Below are positions 47,299 to 58,647 of a DNA stretch of 64,000 bases, piece after piece (the first letter of the stretch is position 1; every line of letters starts with the position of its first letter). Below the pieces are notes generated by a model. The model made no database searches and had not been told where the DNA came from. It saw only the letters and a list, made by a program, of their open reading frames with translations. The translations under genes and the position numbers were made by a program. Source of the stretch: Leptodontidium sp. MPI-SDFR-AT-0119 (Eukaryota; Ascomycota; Leotiomycetes; Helotiales; Leptodontidiaceae); NCBI GenBank assembly GCA_020726505.1, contig JAHLEZ010000010.1:1488001-1552000 (forward strand), read 5' to 3'.

Positions 47299-48579
47299 AT
47301 GTCAGAACCAACATTCATAATCCTCGGCGCAGGCGTGATCGGTCTCACCACCGCCCTCGAACTCTCAACCCGCCATCCATCATCCCAAATCCTCATCCTA
47401 GCAACCCACCTCCCAGGCGATAGACACATAAACTACACGTCTCCATGGGCTGGAGCTAATTGGCTTTCCGGCGCTACAGATAATGGACGTCTTGAGTCAT
47501 GGGATGAGATCACGTATAGGAAATTTGAGGAATTAGCTGATGGGACTAAGGAAGCCGGTGTCAAGAGGATGAACATCCAGGCTTTCTACGATAGTGAGAT
47601 TGAGAAGGCGGGTATTTTGAGTCAGGGCACAGGAAAGGTTTGGTATGAGGGCTTGACGGGGTTGAGATGGATGGAGAAGGAGGAGTTGAGAGAGGGTGCA
47701 GTGTTTGGGTATGAGTGTGCGAGTTTTGTGGTTAATGTGCAGGTGTATCTGCCCTGGTGAGTTCTCTTGATAATCCTCTTGTCTCGTCCCCCTCTAAATA
47801 GGCCTGAAATATGGTTCCAATGTAATTTTACTTTTTGATAGCTGCAATGCTAAACACGTATCTCAGGTTACAAAACGAATGCCTGAGAAAAGGGATCCAA
47901 ATACACCGCAAATCCATCCCTTCCATTACCTCAATCACCACGACTTACCCCCATGCAAAAGCAATACTCAACTGCACCGGTCTAGGCTCCTACTCTCTCG
48001 GTGATGTAGAAGACAAAACCATGTACCCAACCCGTGGACAGGTCATGCTTGTGGAAACGCCAGCAGTGCCTTTAACACGGATGTATTTCCGTTCGCCGCA
48101 ACGCGTGAATAAAGATACGACGTATGTCTTCCCACGGAATCCGGGAGGTGGTGTTATTCTCGGAGGCTGTAGGTTTGATGGCGAGTGGGATGGCGAGGTG
48201 GATTTGGAGTTTGCGGAGGATATTAAGAGGAGGTGTTGTGAGCTTGCGCCGGAGCTTGGGAGGCCGGAGGAGCTGAAGGTGTTGCAGCATGGAGTGGGAT
48301 TGAGACGTGAGTACCGGGGCTTCTTTATGCTTCTCGCAAATGAGGAGCATGGGGAGAATGACTGCTAATGTTCAAGTAGCGGGTAGGAAAGGTGGACCTA
48401 GATTAGAGAAGGAAGTCATCGGAGGTAGACTGGTTGTGCACAATTACGGTGCTGCGGGAGCTGGATATCAGGCTTCATGGTGAGTGAACCGAGACTAGTT
48501 ACGTAGACTAGAGCTAACTTTACATAGGGGAATGGCGAAGGCAGCAGTGGACTTGCTGACACAAGACTCCAAGCTTTGA
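47299..48579 (+). CDS. D-amino-acid oxidase, FAD-dependent, peroxisomal
   Basis: Exons 47299–47756, 47867–48306, 48380–48479 and 48528–48579 encode 349 residues. It starts with the FAD-binding strand IILGAGVIGLTTALEL; the substrate/FAD segment SPWAGANW follows, and RGQVMLVE and the conserved C-terminal VVHNYGAAGAGYQASWG are intact. The last residues are SKL, a canonical PTS1 signal, so the enzyme is expected in peroxisomes. It oxidatively deaminates D-amino acids to 2-oxo acids, ammonia and hydrogen peroxide. Recovery of SKL from a 52-nt final exon supports the splice model. Substrate preference (neutral versus acidic D-amino acids) is not predictable here. Confidence 0.95.
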
Positions 48580-48789
48580 TCACTTACGGTCTGTCCCTCG
48601 AAGATTATTGGTCTGATTCAGAGCATTCAAGGCATTCGGATCTCGGCTTTACAAGTAGAAGCATCAGTATGTATTGGTTCCGCATACTTACTAGTCTTCG
48701 AGCATAGCAAGAAACCCATGCGCCGGTAATGCCCATTCGCCAACTACCTATGTCCGACCTCAAACCAATTTGTATAGTACACAGCAATA

Positions 48790-51044
48790 TCACTCAATGC
48801 TCATCTTCATCAGACCATCGTTCGTATCCACCATGCCTTGAAAGCCAACCCTCTTCGGACCTCCGTTTGTACCTAACTTGCCGTCTCCATTACTTGGTGG
48901 TCGACTGCCCCACGGCTGAAGATCCCTCTGCATAGGACTCTGCATGATAGGACTGTTGTGCACGCTCATACCTGGGCTGACAGCTCTGCGCTTGAAGCTC
49001 GAAGGATCAAAATCGTCGTCCCTTCTGCGCTTGTTGTTGACTTTGCGTGTGATTTCTTCTCTTGTGGGTCCCGTCTGGGGTTGTGGAGTCGATGATCTCG
49101 AAGGTGAGGATGGAGCGTGGTCGGAGGTATTCGACATGGTTGGGAATAGTGGTGCGGTACCTAGAGAAGGCGAGTCGAGTGAGATGTCGCTGATGCCGGA
49201 AGAGGAGCCTCGTGGGAGGAATTGCGGAGGGGGTGGTGTACGGTTGCTATCATCCTTGAATGTATCCCAGAAATCTTTGCCCTTCGAGTTACGCATAGCA
49301 TGCTGCTTGAAGCTGCTGGACAGACCCTGAGATGCGTCCGTCATCGTTTCATCTTCTGGTATGCCCTCCAGCGAATCTTGTGTGGTAGGTCCCTAGAGCG
49401 TAGGAGCATTGAGTCAGTAATGTTTTGGTATAACTGAAGGAAGCTCATGTCCCAGGAACGCCCGGGATATTCAAACACATAGCTAGCTTAAACGAAAGGG
49501 AGTCTGCTCCACGAAGATAGACTAACCATGGTTGGCGAGGAATGTGTAGTCGTAGTATTAGATACTGAGGGGTGTCGGGGCTCCAGGTCCATATCACTCT
49601 CTCTTGTAAGGCGTACAACTTCTGCTTCACGGCGGAATTCGGTCTCGACTGGGGCGCTCTCTTCAGCAAGCGCTGCTCGAATCCTAGCAAAGCCTTTCGT
49701 CTTGGGCTGCGCATCTCGTCAGTAATGCTCCCAAATGTTGTAGGCACATTACTTACCAGCATATTACCCCTCCTTGTCACAGCCCTTCGAATAACCCCTC
49801 TCTGCGCGTCTCTACCTGGAGTGACAGGCATACCGTCTGTGTTCTCCAAGGTCGACTTCAGTGTACCATCATCGCTCTCGCTCCCTGAAATATGCAACTG
49901 GTTGGCGGCCCAAGATATACTCTCCCGTCGTGCACGCGACGCCTCCGATGTCATCTCTCTGCCAAAATATCCATTGTTTATGTCGACGTTGCGCATCGTT
50001 GGTGGTGATTTCGAACTTGGGCTCACCATTGAGTTACCACTGCCACTGCTCGAACTCTTTCTGCTCTTGCCCTTTTGGGATCGCAGACGTGCAAAGTTCA
50101 TGAGAGAGTTCACAGCAGGCGACGGGCCAACCCAACCGTTTCCTGGGCTAGGCTGTGGTGCACCGCCGAAAGGACCATTCATCTTGTTTACTTGTGGGGT
50201 TGTAAGGATGGAGTCGTCAATGTCGTCTGCGTCCATTAGGACGTCGTCGTCGGAGCTGCTGCTCGATGATTCAGACATCATCATATTGACACTGCCTAAA
50301 GAGCTCGAGACCGTCATTCGATCTGCATTTGCCATGGTCGACCCTAGGTAGCAGAGGAGTCAGTCATTGCCAGGTGTGGGGATATTTCGAGATGGGGAAA
50401 GACATGACCCCAGAAGACCCTGCGACAACTAGAAAAAGAAACCACGGGCCGCCCCAATACCTACATAAAGAGCTTGAGTTGATATTGTTGGAGTCCAGAG
50501 CACCTGCGAAGTGCAGGCCGTTCTTCCTGTTGGGTATGTTCATCGCCCGGCCCGTTATGGTCGGTGACGAGTCTGGCGAAGATTCAGCGAGCGTCGAATT
50601 ATGGAGGTGTGTAGCAGCTCGCGAAAATTCCAGACCCCGCGACCTCCTTGGAAGTACGCTCGTCGGCGACCCGTAGGTCTGCGAATGATCCAACTTTGGA
50701 GATAGAGGCACGCGGTATGTTGTCGATGCGTTTGGGGACATGAGGTCTCGTGCCGGCATCTGCAGTGAGAGACCGCGTGGAAATGCTGGCCGTCGTGGAG
50801 TTGTCGGGCTGCCGTCGAGGGCACTGTCGTCCTTCGATTTCCGCTTCTCGGGCTCTCGAAACTTCGGAGAAGGAGATAGAGCTGGAGGTCCTCCATCTGA
50901 TAGAGATCGTGCCTTCGAGGGGGATCTTGAGGCTGCTCGTCGTCGAGGAGATCCATCTTTGTCCAGCGCGCCACCACCACTACTTCCACCTTCTCCAACA
51001 TCCATATCCGGGCTGAGGGTATCGTTCAATTGACTTCGCAGCAT
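48790..51044 (-). CDS. Ser/Pro-rich low-complexity fungal protein, probably nuclear
   Basis: Exons 50465–51044, 49757–50343, 49527–49706 and 48790–49392 encode 649 residues with matched phases. Most is Ser/Pro/Arg-rich and disordered, with many S/T-P sites and basic clusters (KRRRDDDF near an NLS-like NNKRRRDD). Two parts look constrained: GVIRRAVTRRGNMLPKTKGF followed by ARIRAALAEESAP (about 378–410), and the C-terminus GPKRVGFQGMVD. Such architecture is usual for phospho-regulated nuclear or cell-cycle proteins. I do not recognise a named family. It converges on the oxidase gene. Confidence 0.8.
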
Positions 51045-52272
51045 GGTTTCGATATTTGTTTGATCTGAGGATTCGAATTCGAGGGAGATCCAGACGAGGC
51101 TGAGGTCGTCAATGAGTACTGGGGTATTCGATTATTCGAGCTCTGTAGAATGTCATGGCTGGCTGGCAGAAGTTGAGGCCGAAAGTCGGAGGCAGGGTAT
51201 AGATAAATATGCTAGAATCCAGTGAATGGAGGTGATATTATCCAGATAATGGTACTCGAACAGATGGAGGTTGGGATAAGATCTGACTGCCACCTTTTGC
51301 AAGGCAAGGCTTACAGCAGAGTACCGACGTAGCGGGATCTGCGTGGCACGGCGTCTCGCCAAATGAGACGGCTCGCTCGCTAAGAACCCCTATTACATGA
51401 CCCCTGCTCTGTTTATTTTTACGTTCCTTGGTCTCCTGTTGAAGTAGATTCTCGAGCTTGGTTCAAAAATTCTATTTTTCATGGCAGAATTGAGTATTTG
51501 TGGCCCTTTTCTTTGTTAATCTCTGCCAAAGCATTATAGCCTTTAGCCGAGTCTCGTAGGACTTCAAGCTGCAAGGCTGTCAAATCCCCGAATTATTCGG
51601 ACAGTAAGCTGCCTTCAATATTGTTGAATATCCTCTTGACTGAGAGATTCAAAGCCATTGATGGTCTAGGCATTTCGTGACCCTTAGAATTGCCACAACA
51701 TCTTCAAACTTCGAAGCCGTTGGTATTACTTGACTGTTACCTTCATTGCCGTGGCGGAGAACAGGTGCGACCTTTGCCTTTGTCAGAACTTTGCCGTTGA
51801 GGTTGAGTGAGAAACCATTTTATCAAGATCCGGAAAGTCGGAGCATGGAGTTGTAAATTGACGCCGATTGCAGCATCCCTGGCTTTCTGATAACCTGCGC
51901 ATCGGATTGGGTTTTTGATGTTGCGTCTGAACATCCTCTTGGTTGATGAGGCACCGTCGTTGATCGGGTGAGAACACTTCTGAAAAGATGCAACGTAGAT
52001 TACTAGCCTCTTAACAATGCGTTGTTAGTACAGTTACACACGAAAATTCCGATATATTTTGATCAAGGCTGCTCTGCCAGCAAGTTTCTGGAAATTTTTC
52101 CCAGGCCGCCCAGCATAGTCTCTAGATGCTGCTTAATTTGCCCAGCACTTTCCGCAGCACAAAAATTCACATTTAGATGATTATTAAGGTTACACAATTT
52201 ACTTGACGAACGAATGTGGTTTAATTTTCTGTCATGCGCCCGCCAGGGAGGGGGTCCCTCACAGAAAGTGAA
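51045..52272. other. Intergenic region with possible decayed minus-strand gene
   Basis: 1.2 kb. On the minus strand, segments read as protein-like in shifting frames: SAGQIKQHLETMLGGLGKIS (about 52070–52160), then TSDFPDLDKMV-like sequence near 51830, KFEDVVAILRVTK near 51690, and LTALQLEVLRDSAKGYNAL near 51550. They are separated by stops and frame changes. It may be an eroded gene or chance. The promoter of the Ser/Pro-rich gene lies at the left end. Confidence 0.3.
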
Positions 52273-53676
52273 TCAGCACTGATTCATATCACTCGCACCG
52301 CTCTTGTCACTATCCTTCAGAAAGTCCGAATCAGTTGTAAAAACCGGCCACAGAGCACGAGGATCCTCAGCAAACGTCCAGTCATCGTCCGCCATCTTGG
52401 CGGCCAATCTCGCAACCTGGAAATCTTCAAAGAGTTTTCTCAACTGATCATCTGTCTCAGGCTCAGTTCTCATCCCAACTCCTTCTCCAAGTTCCTTTTG
52501 GTAATCCCACCCAATATCACTGCTGATCTTTTTCAGCAATGTTATCATTCCGGGTGGGATGTCGTGCTTGTACACCTTATCTTTGTAGTAGTCAGCTTGC
52601 TCGTTGAGACCAATGTAGCGAAGTAAATCGATGACAGTGAACTCACCATCAGCGAGTGTTGGACCCATGGAAGCTTCCCTTTCCGCGTCTTTCCCATCAC
52701 CCACTTTCTGCCACTTCTCTTTCCCCACAGTTTCAAACAGAAACCCGGTGAAAGATGCGTATTCCTCATTCTCGATGAATTTTAACATTCCGACGAGCAG
52801 CTGGACCCACTGAACGATCAGTTCGCCGTCCATTGTTCCTTCATGTTGCCTGAACTCAATAGTTGGCACTTCAGCATGAACGCCAAGATCTTCCAATCCG
52901 TTGAAGTTGTAGTTTCCGTTTTTACCGCATGCTCCTGAGTTTACGAGGTAGGCGAGTTCTCCTCTCGTCGCACTCATAGTGGGTTTGATGGTGGTCAGGA
53001 TCTTGGTGATAGCCATAAATGCGGAGGGCAGCTCACCATACCTTCTTTGAAAACCTTCACTGAAGTTGCTAGTGTGGCGCAAAGTGTACCCATACGTATG
53101 GCTGTAGCGGTGAATCGGGTGGAGAGACGAGAGTTGGGGCTCGAAGGCATATACGAAAGCCATGATTTTGGTGACGTCGTGGGTTGAGAAGCATGATTTT
53201 CCGTGACCAATGTGAACGTGCAGTCCAGTGGTGGAATTTTGAAGTGTCTTGAAGTGTTTCAGTATGAGAGCGCAGACGTCTTTGACTGCTTGGAGAGATT
53301 GGGGGGTGAATGAAAGAGCTGGTGTCTTGATTTCGATCCCGCACCAGCTGTATCCTTCTGTTTCCATTTCGGTATCAGTAGGATGGTTAAGGCTTGTATC
53401 GCCAACAACAGCCCAGCCAGATGTATCAGTCTCTGTTGAAGCAACAGGAAAGCCAGCTTCTCCGATAATTCGTTTGAACTCGGCTATAATTCTGCTCTTG
53501 TAAAATGCTGGATAAAATTCACTTGCATATCTGCTTTCAATTTCGAGGTCCATTGGCTCGTTTCTAGACGCAAAGACAACGGTGCGAGTTTCTTTTAAAT
53601 CTGGCTTCTTCTGTCCTTCTACAACGAAAGCTACCATCATCTCCAGTTCGACGCCGAATGTGAATGGCTTATTCAT
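52273..53676 (-). CDS. Putative amidoligase (glutamine-synthetase-like COOH–NH2 ligase)
   Basis: Intronless, 467 residues. It opens with the amidoligase signature FGVELEM (7–13). GLHVHIG has its two histidines at 153 and 155, and EFRQHEGTMD is at about 274–283. These are the Glu-x-Glu, His-x-His and Arg-containing motifs of the glutamine-synthetase-fold amidoligases, which use ATP to join a carboxylate to an amine. Fungal members are uncharacterised; peptide or amino-acid-derived metabolites are suspected substrates. An upstream in-frame ATG at 53712 exists, but the second Met starts directly before the conserved strand. It lies in tandem with the DUF1479 gene. Confidence 0.88.
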   Translation of the reverse strand: MNKPFTFGVELEMMVAFVVEGQKKPDLKETRTVVFASRNEPMDLEIESRYASEFYPAFYKSRIIAEFKRIIGEAGFPVASTETDTSGWAVVGDTSLNHPTDTEMETEGYSWCGIEIKTPALSFTPQSLQAVKDVCALILKHFKTLQNSTTGLHVHIGHGKSCFSTHDVTKIMAFVYAFEPQLSSLHPIHRYSHTYGYTLRHTSNFSEGFQRRYGELPSAFMAITKILTTIKPTMSATRGELAYLVNSGACGKNGNYNFNGLEDLGVHAEVPTIEFRQHEGTMDGELIVQWVQLLVGMLKFIENEEYASFTGFLFETVGKEKWQKVGDGKDAEREASMGPTLADGEFTVIDLLRYIGLNEQADYYKDKVYKHDIPPGMITLLKKISSDIGWDYQKELGEGVGMRTEPETDDQLRKLFEDFQVARLAAKMADDDWTFAEDPRALWPVFTTDSDFLKDSDKSGASDMNQC

Positions 53677-54173
53677 GATTCTGAATTCAAAGTTTAATTG
53701 AATAATGCGCAATTAATCTAAAAACAGGGAAGCTTCGTTGAAATGAAGTGTAAGGGTAAAAGCGGTTGGAATAAATCTCAAGTTATACTATTTCCATTTT
53801 ATGTCATTGTGTGTCAATGGAATAAACAAACTCGCACTCCTTTTTATGACCCCTTTGTGCAATTCACGCCTTTCTTGTTTTTGACCGCTAATCATTCAGC
53901 CACAATCAGACTTTCCCCCACGATTGTTGATCTTGTTGTTGGAACAGAAACACCTCTTCTTTATCTTCTGAATCGAGACAAAGGCATTGAGTAAAGCAAT
54001 TGTTCTACTACCTAGCTAGCAACTTAAACATTGAGTGCAAAACTATGAAGAACTTATAGAACAATGACATATTAAGATCTCCGATCTGCAAATGACACCA
54101 TTGAAAATGATGAACTAACCGAAAGAATTTATTTTGGGGCCAATGTATCCCAAGAAGTCGCAAATAAAATTTC
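53677..54173. other. Intergenic region between tandem amidoligase and DUF1479 genes
   Basis: 497 bp, AT-rich, containing the amidoligase promoter and the DUF1479 3' end. No other feature seen. Confidence 0.5.
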
Positions 54174-55756
54174 TCAAAGTCCCAAAGCCTCATTCGCCAG
54201 ACTTCGAATTGCAAATTGGCCTGGAGTGATGCCTTCTTCACCCAGATCGAAAGGCTCGAGTCCCATGATCCGCTTGCCTTCAATCGTCAGAATATCCTCA
54301 GGTCGACCCCTATCAGCATGATTCTTCTCTTCTTCCTCGCCATGTCGAGATGGCATGTCCGGAGGTGGAATCCCTTCGAGAAACGCCTTTCGTTGCTCGA
54401 CAATATTGCTGATGTTGTAGCCGCACAGTGGAACAACGGGGATGTATGCGACAGACGAGTCTGTAGTTCCTTCGTGGCTCTCCTCTACTTTGTGGACCAT
54501 CTGATGCTGACGTTAGTTACACTCCGACAATTTTCTGGGAGCTTACATCACAGTGCCAGAAGGCGTAGTCTCCTGGTGCGGCTTTGGGGGCAGAAACAAT
54601 GGTCTTGTTCATGAATAAGCCGGGGTGCCAAGATTCCTTGACGACCTGTCCCATTCCAGGATCGGCTCCGTAGAAGTATGTCGAATTCATATCTAGCTTC
54701 CCATTGTGGTCAAAAAATGGCCGAAGTAGAATGTAGGCGGTGGAGAGTTTGATATCGGGGAGCAGCTCCAATGTTCCATGGCGAGGTGCGTTGTCTGACA
54801 GACTCAACCATCCTGATAAAATGAGTCAAATATTCTGAGTCCTTGTTTGGTTTTTACCTTGAAGACTTCTGAAGACGGAACAAGCACCAGGTCCTCCGTA
54901 GAGATCAATGACAGCTTCAGCACGATGATCGATATTCCATGCATCGTAGTCCTCCCATCGACCTTCCCAAATGGGCCGAAACGTCTGACTGTTCTCTTCA
55001 TCCTCCCATCTCTCGATCGATCCGTTGTCCAAGTGAGCCGGAAGACCTCTGGAATCCCCTGGATATCGGACTCTGAAGCGATCGGCATAGATGGCTTGAC
55101 TGCTCAGATCAACCTCCACATCTGGACTGCACGAGAATAGTTTGCTCATAGCAGTCTGACAAGCGATGATGGATGGGTGACTACGAGCTTGAACTTGAGG
55201 CTGAGTCCAGTATACGTTCCACAATTGAGGCTCTTGTTTCGGTGGGGGTGTTCCGGCAATAGCTGGATGGCGTTTGACATAGTCGATCAAATTTGCCTTC
55301 CACTCAAGTGCTTGCTCACGACTGACAACACCACGGACAACACAGCAGCCTCTGGATTTGATGAGGTCTGCAACTTCCTTGGGAAATTTCCCATTTGCTT
55401 GGATGGATGAGAAGTCGACCGTGGGAATGTACTGATCGCGTTAGATTTGTCCCTGCATTTGAAGGGTTCGATTCGTGGTTTACCTCGGGGCCAGCATCTT
55501 CGATCTCAGCAACTCTATCTTTCAAAGCGATCTGAAGCCGATCCCAGCTTTTCTGAACGGCAGAGTAATTCTCAGGAGTAACGAGTCGCTTCTTGACCTC
55601 GATGAAGCGTTTGTCAAGAGGTTTGGGAAGTTCGCTCTCAAGATTACCCCAGACTTTATCTGAAGTATTATCTTTCTTGATGCGATTAAACTGTCTCCTC
55701 TCGGGGTTTGTACTCGCGAGCGAGTTGACCGATGAGCGTTTTCCAACAGCTGCCAT
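54174..55756 (-). CDS. DUF1479 family protein, probable Fe(II)/2-oxoglutarate-type oxygenase fold
   Basis: Exons 55484–55756, 54858–55431, 54547–54812 and 54174–54500 encode 479 residues. Family landmarks are VDFSSIQANGKFP near the end of the N-terminal helical part, RGCCVVRGVV, PQLWNVYWTQPQ, DRFRVRYPGDSRGLPAHLDNG, and GDYAFWHCDMVHKVEE. The pair H224-x-D226 and the distal His in the WHCD/MVH segment (H369 or H374) have the layout of a cupin-type 2-oxoglutarate/iron facial triad, consistent with structural views of DUF1479. No signal peptide is present. The substrate is unknown. Its neighbours are an amidoligase and a transporter. Confidence 0.9.
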
Positions 55757-56814
55757 CTTGAAATGGAGTGGGGTTGCAATAGGGAGGTAAGGAGTGGGAG
55801 CTGCAAATTATGAAGCGGGGTTGAGAATAGTAGAAGTAGAGTTCTGACGTACAGCAGGTAGTATTATTAACACGAGGCCTTATTATTGATTCGCTTGATT
55901 CGCGGGTGCTGGCCTATTGTTACATTTCGAGGCCGTATATGCAGGTGAGCGGCGTATTTCATGGGATCAGAACGAGAGGTTTGCCATTCCCTGCCCATTC
56001 TTCTCATGTGAGGTAGGTCGGTACATGGCCCCTGAATTATAGCGCACTCGGGTCGAATCCAGGCTTCCCTCCACTGTATCCTCAGGCGACCTGTGGCCTA
56101 AAACTGGTTGCTGCCTGCAGGATAGGGCATAGCATTTTTTCCTAGCGTAGATTTTCCTTCCCACTTGCTCCTTTCCATGCCAGAACACAAGTTCTATATC
56201 AGGACGTCGGCATGAAAGAGCAGGAAATACCTCGGATTTTGGTCCATCAGAATCCTATCTATATTCCTAATTGCCCTATGTTTCAAATCCTACTACAGTC
56301 GTCGCGGGCCAGGAAGGCTCGCCTGAACAAGCGAGGGAATGTCGTCCTCCATCGTCGCTGCCAAGAATAGTGATACTAAGGATCGGATGTCTCAAACCGG
56401 ATGGATAATTCTGAAATGATAACCTCGTCGTTGAAGCAGAAGTCAGGCACGATAACAAGGGTCCTCATCTTCAGATCCCGAATATCGTTGCTCGTGTGCT
56501 CACGCTCTCGATCGATTGTGATGCTCACCCCACTCTCTGCCAACACATCGACCAACCAGAGTTTACTAGCCTGTAGGAAGATGTCTAGTGAGTAGGTCCG
56601 TTGTCTCTTATCTCAATTCCAGGTATCTCTATCCGCTCATATCTAAGCTTTCGTAACGTTGCAGTCCAGATCGTGGAGAAACTAACCATGCGAGAGGCCC
56701 ATGCACCCCATTCTCGACAAGCCTTGAGAGGTTCATATAAGATTGTGGCGCTCGAGTTGAAGAGTTGGCATCACTAAGATTCAAATCATTCGCCTTTGTT
56801 CCATTTCCTATACC
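55757..56814. promoter_or_regulatory. Divergent region between DUF1479 and UNC-93-like genes
   Basis: 1.06 kb between divergent starts, which must contain both promoters. A minus-strand coding-like segment occupies 56376–56754. The remainder shows no recognised motif. Confidence 0.45.
56376..56754 (-). other. Candidate minus-strand coding exons, incomplete
   Basis: Two segments, 56687–56754 and 56376–56570, are joined in phase by a GTTAGT…CTACAG intron of 116 nt. The second reads SKLWLVDVLAESGVSITIDR, then a charged stretch and LVIVPDFCFNDEVIISELS to a TAG. The composition is protein-like (rich in D, E, V, I), unlike the Ser/Arg-rich antisense frame. No ATG was found: an in-frame TGA sits at the left end of the first segment. 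It may be the tail of a decayed gene or a missed first exon. No family is recognised. Confidence 0.3.
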
Positions 56815-58647
56815 ATGGCAGCATCAACAGACAAAGTATCGATCTCCAATGAGGAGAGTGACGGTCAACGTGTCGGGGAGCTCAACACCGACTACCACAT
56901 CGCTGGTATTCGAATTCCAAGATACCGAACTCCTATGGCACAAGTAGCCATGGTAGGATTAATTGCTTTCACCACCGTGTGAGTTGGATTGAGACTGTGT
57001 TCAACGACCCATTTGCTGACCAGCCATGTAGCGGAATGTCCAGTGCGCTCAGCGGGATTGGAGGAGGAGGCCTGCTAAACACTTACCAATCTACGAACGC
57101 GAACGTTGCGATTTATTCAAGTAAGCCTAGGGACAGGATTATCTATGGAATATCATGCTAACTGCTGATTTAGCTTTTGCAGCATTGGCGTTCTTCGGTG
57201 GAACAATATACAATAGAGTGGGAATCAAAGTGTGCCTTATGTTTGGAGGATTTGGCTACGCATGCTTGTCCTCGGCATACTTTCTTACAGCACATATTGG
57301 CAACCGAGCCACTGGATGGATCGTCGCAGCTGGGTGCATTGAAGGTCTTTCTGCAGCTATGGTAGGACCCTTCATTCAACTCCGGTATGTATTGACCGTT
57401 TCGCTGACTTTATTCCAGCTCTGGACTGCTCAAGGCGCAGTAACAATGGGATATCCTACCGAGCGAATGAAAGGCCGTTCGTTCTCGGTCTTCTGGACAA
57501 TTTTTCAGATGGGAGGTGTCATAGGCTCCATTCTTCCCATGGCTATGAACTGGAATTCTAAAGCTGGAACCATCAATGATGGAAGCTTCATTGCATTCAT
57601 TGTCATTATGTTGTGTGGATGTCTGATTCCTCTGTTGCTGATCCCATCCGATCAAGTCATTCGCGAAGATGGTACTCGAGTCGTACTTCCTCCCGCACCA
57701 ACCTGGCAGTCAGTACACTAGCACCAAGGATGAAATGATCATATGTTGACGAAGTTTTAGGTCGGAATTGAAAGGAATGTATAGAGTCATGAGAGAGAAC
57801 CTTTGGTTTCTGAGCTTGTTTCCCTTCTTCGCAGCATCGAATTGGTTCTACACTTATCGTAAGTTTCTATTCCCTCCTACCCTGTAGAAGAACACAAAGC
57901 TAATGATACTGCAGAACGAAATGATTTCAATGCTCCCAACTTTACTCTTCGAACACGGTCATTCAATGGTCTCTGCTCGAACCTCTTCAATATGCTGGGT
58001 GTCTGGCTCATGGGCACAATGCTTGATTTTCCGTTCAAATCAAAGCGTGTCACTCGAGTTTTGAGAGCCCGTGTTGGTATCGTCTCTTTGCTCATACTCA
58101 CCATGTCTATCTGGGGCGGTGGGTACGTGTTCGTCAAGGATACTGTTCGAGGCGTTGTTCCTCATCCACTTATCGACTTGTGAGTTCTAGTTGACTGCGT
58201 TGTTGTGCCTCATCAGCTGACAATCAGGGTTACAGAACCGAATCCGATAGGTACACCCGGTATATCATGATGTACATCTTCTGGTCGTTGTATGATGGTG
58301 CTTTTCAAGCCTACGCGTACTGGCTGATGGGCTCCCTCTCCAACAATTCAGCTACTCTTTCGCATTACTCGGGATGGTACAAGTCCATCCAGTCGGCAGC
58401 GGCTGCCATTGTTTGGCGATTGGACGGACTGAAGGTTTCTTACAAGAACATGTACTTCAGTACCTGGTTCATTCTGACTCTTGCTTGCTGCACGACCTTC
58501 TACGTCGCCTTCTACAGGGTGCAAGAGCACAGCACAGATGAATTCCCGGTTCTGGCGGAAGAAGTCAAAGACAACGCTGGGCTTGATGATGACAATGGCA
58601 AGGAGGCATACGTTTTGGCCGATACCGAGAAGAAGACAGCTGTTTGA
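56815..58647 (+). CDS. UNC-93-like (DUF895) MFS membrane transporter
   Basis: Exons 56815–56978, 57032–57120, 57174–57361, 57419–57708, 57761–57858, 57915–58179 and 58236–58647 encode 501 residues. About 11–12 hydrophobic segments are visible. The fungal UNC-93-like signatures are GGGGLLN after TM1, LWTAQGAVTMGYP, FSVFWTIFQMGGVIG, and DRYTRYIMMYIFWSLYDGAFQAYAYW. The N-terminus is hydrophilic and the C-tail acidic. The substrate is unknown; the family is loosely linked to ion or small-molecule transport. Intron 3 (57362–57418, 57 nt) is in frame and stop-free, so its retention would add 19 residues. Confidence 0.92.

Noticed and set aside
56040..56075. GGGTCGAATCC resembling a tRNA B-box
   Set aside because: No A-box, acceptor stem or anticodon arm can be folded around it.
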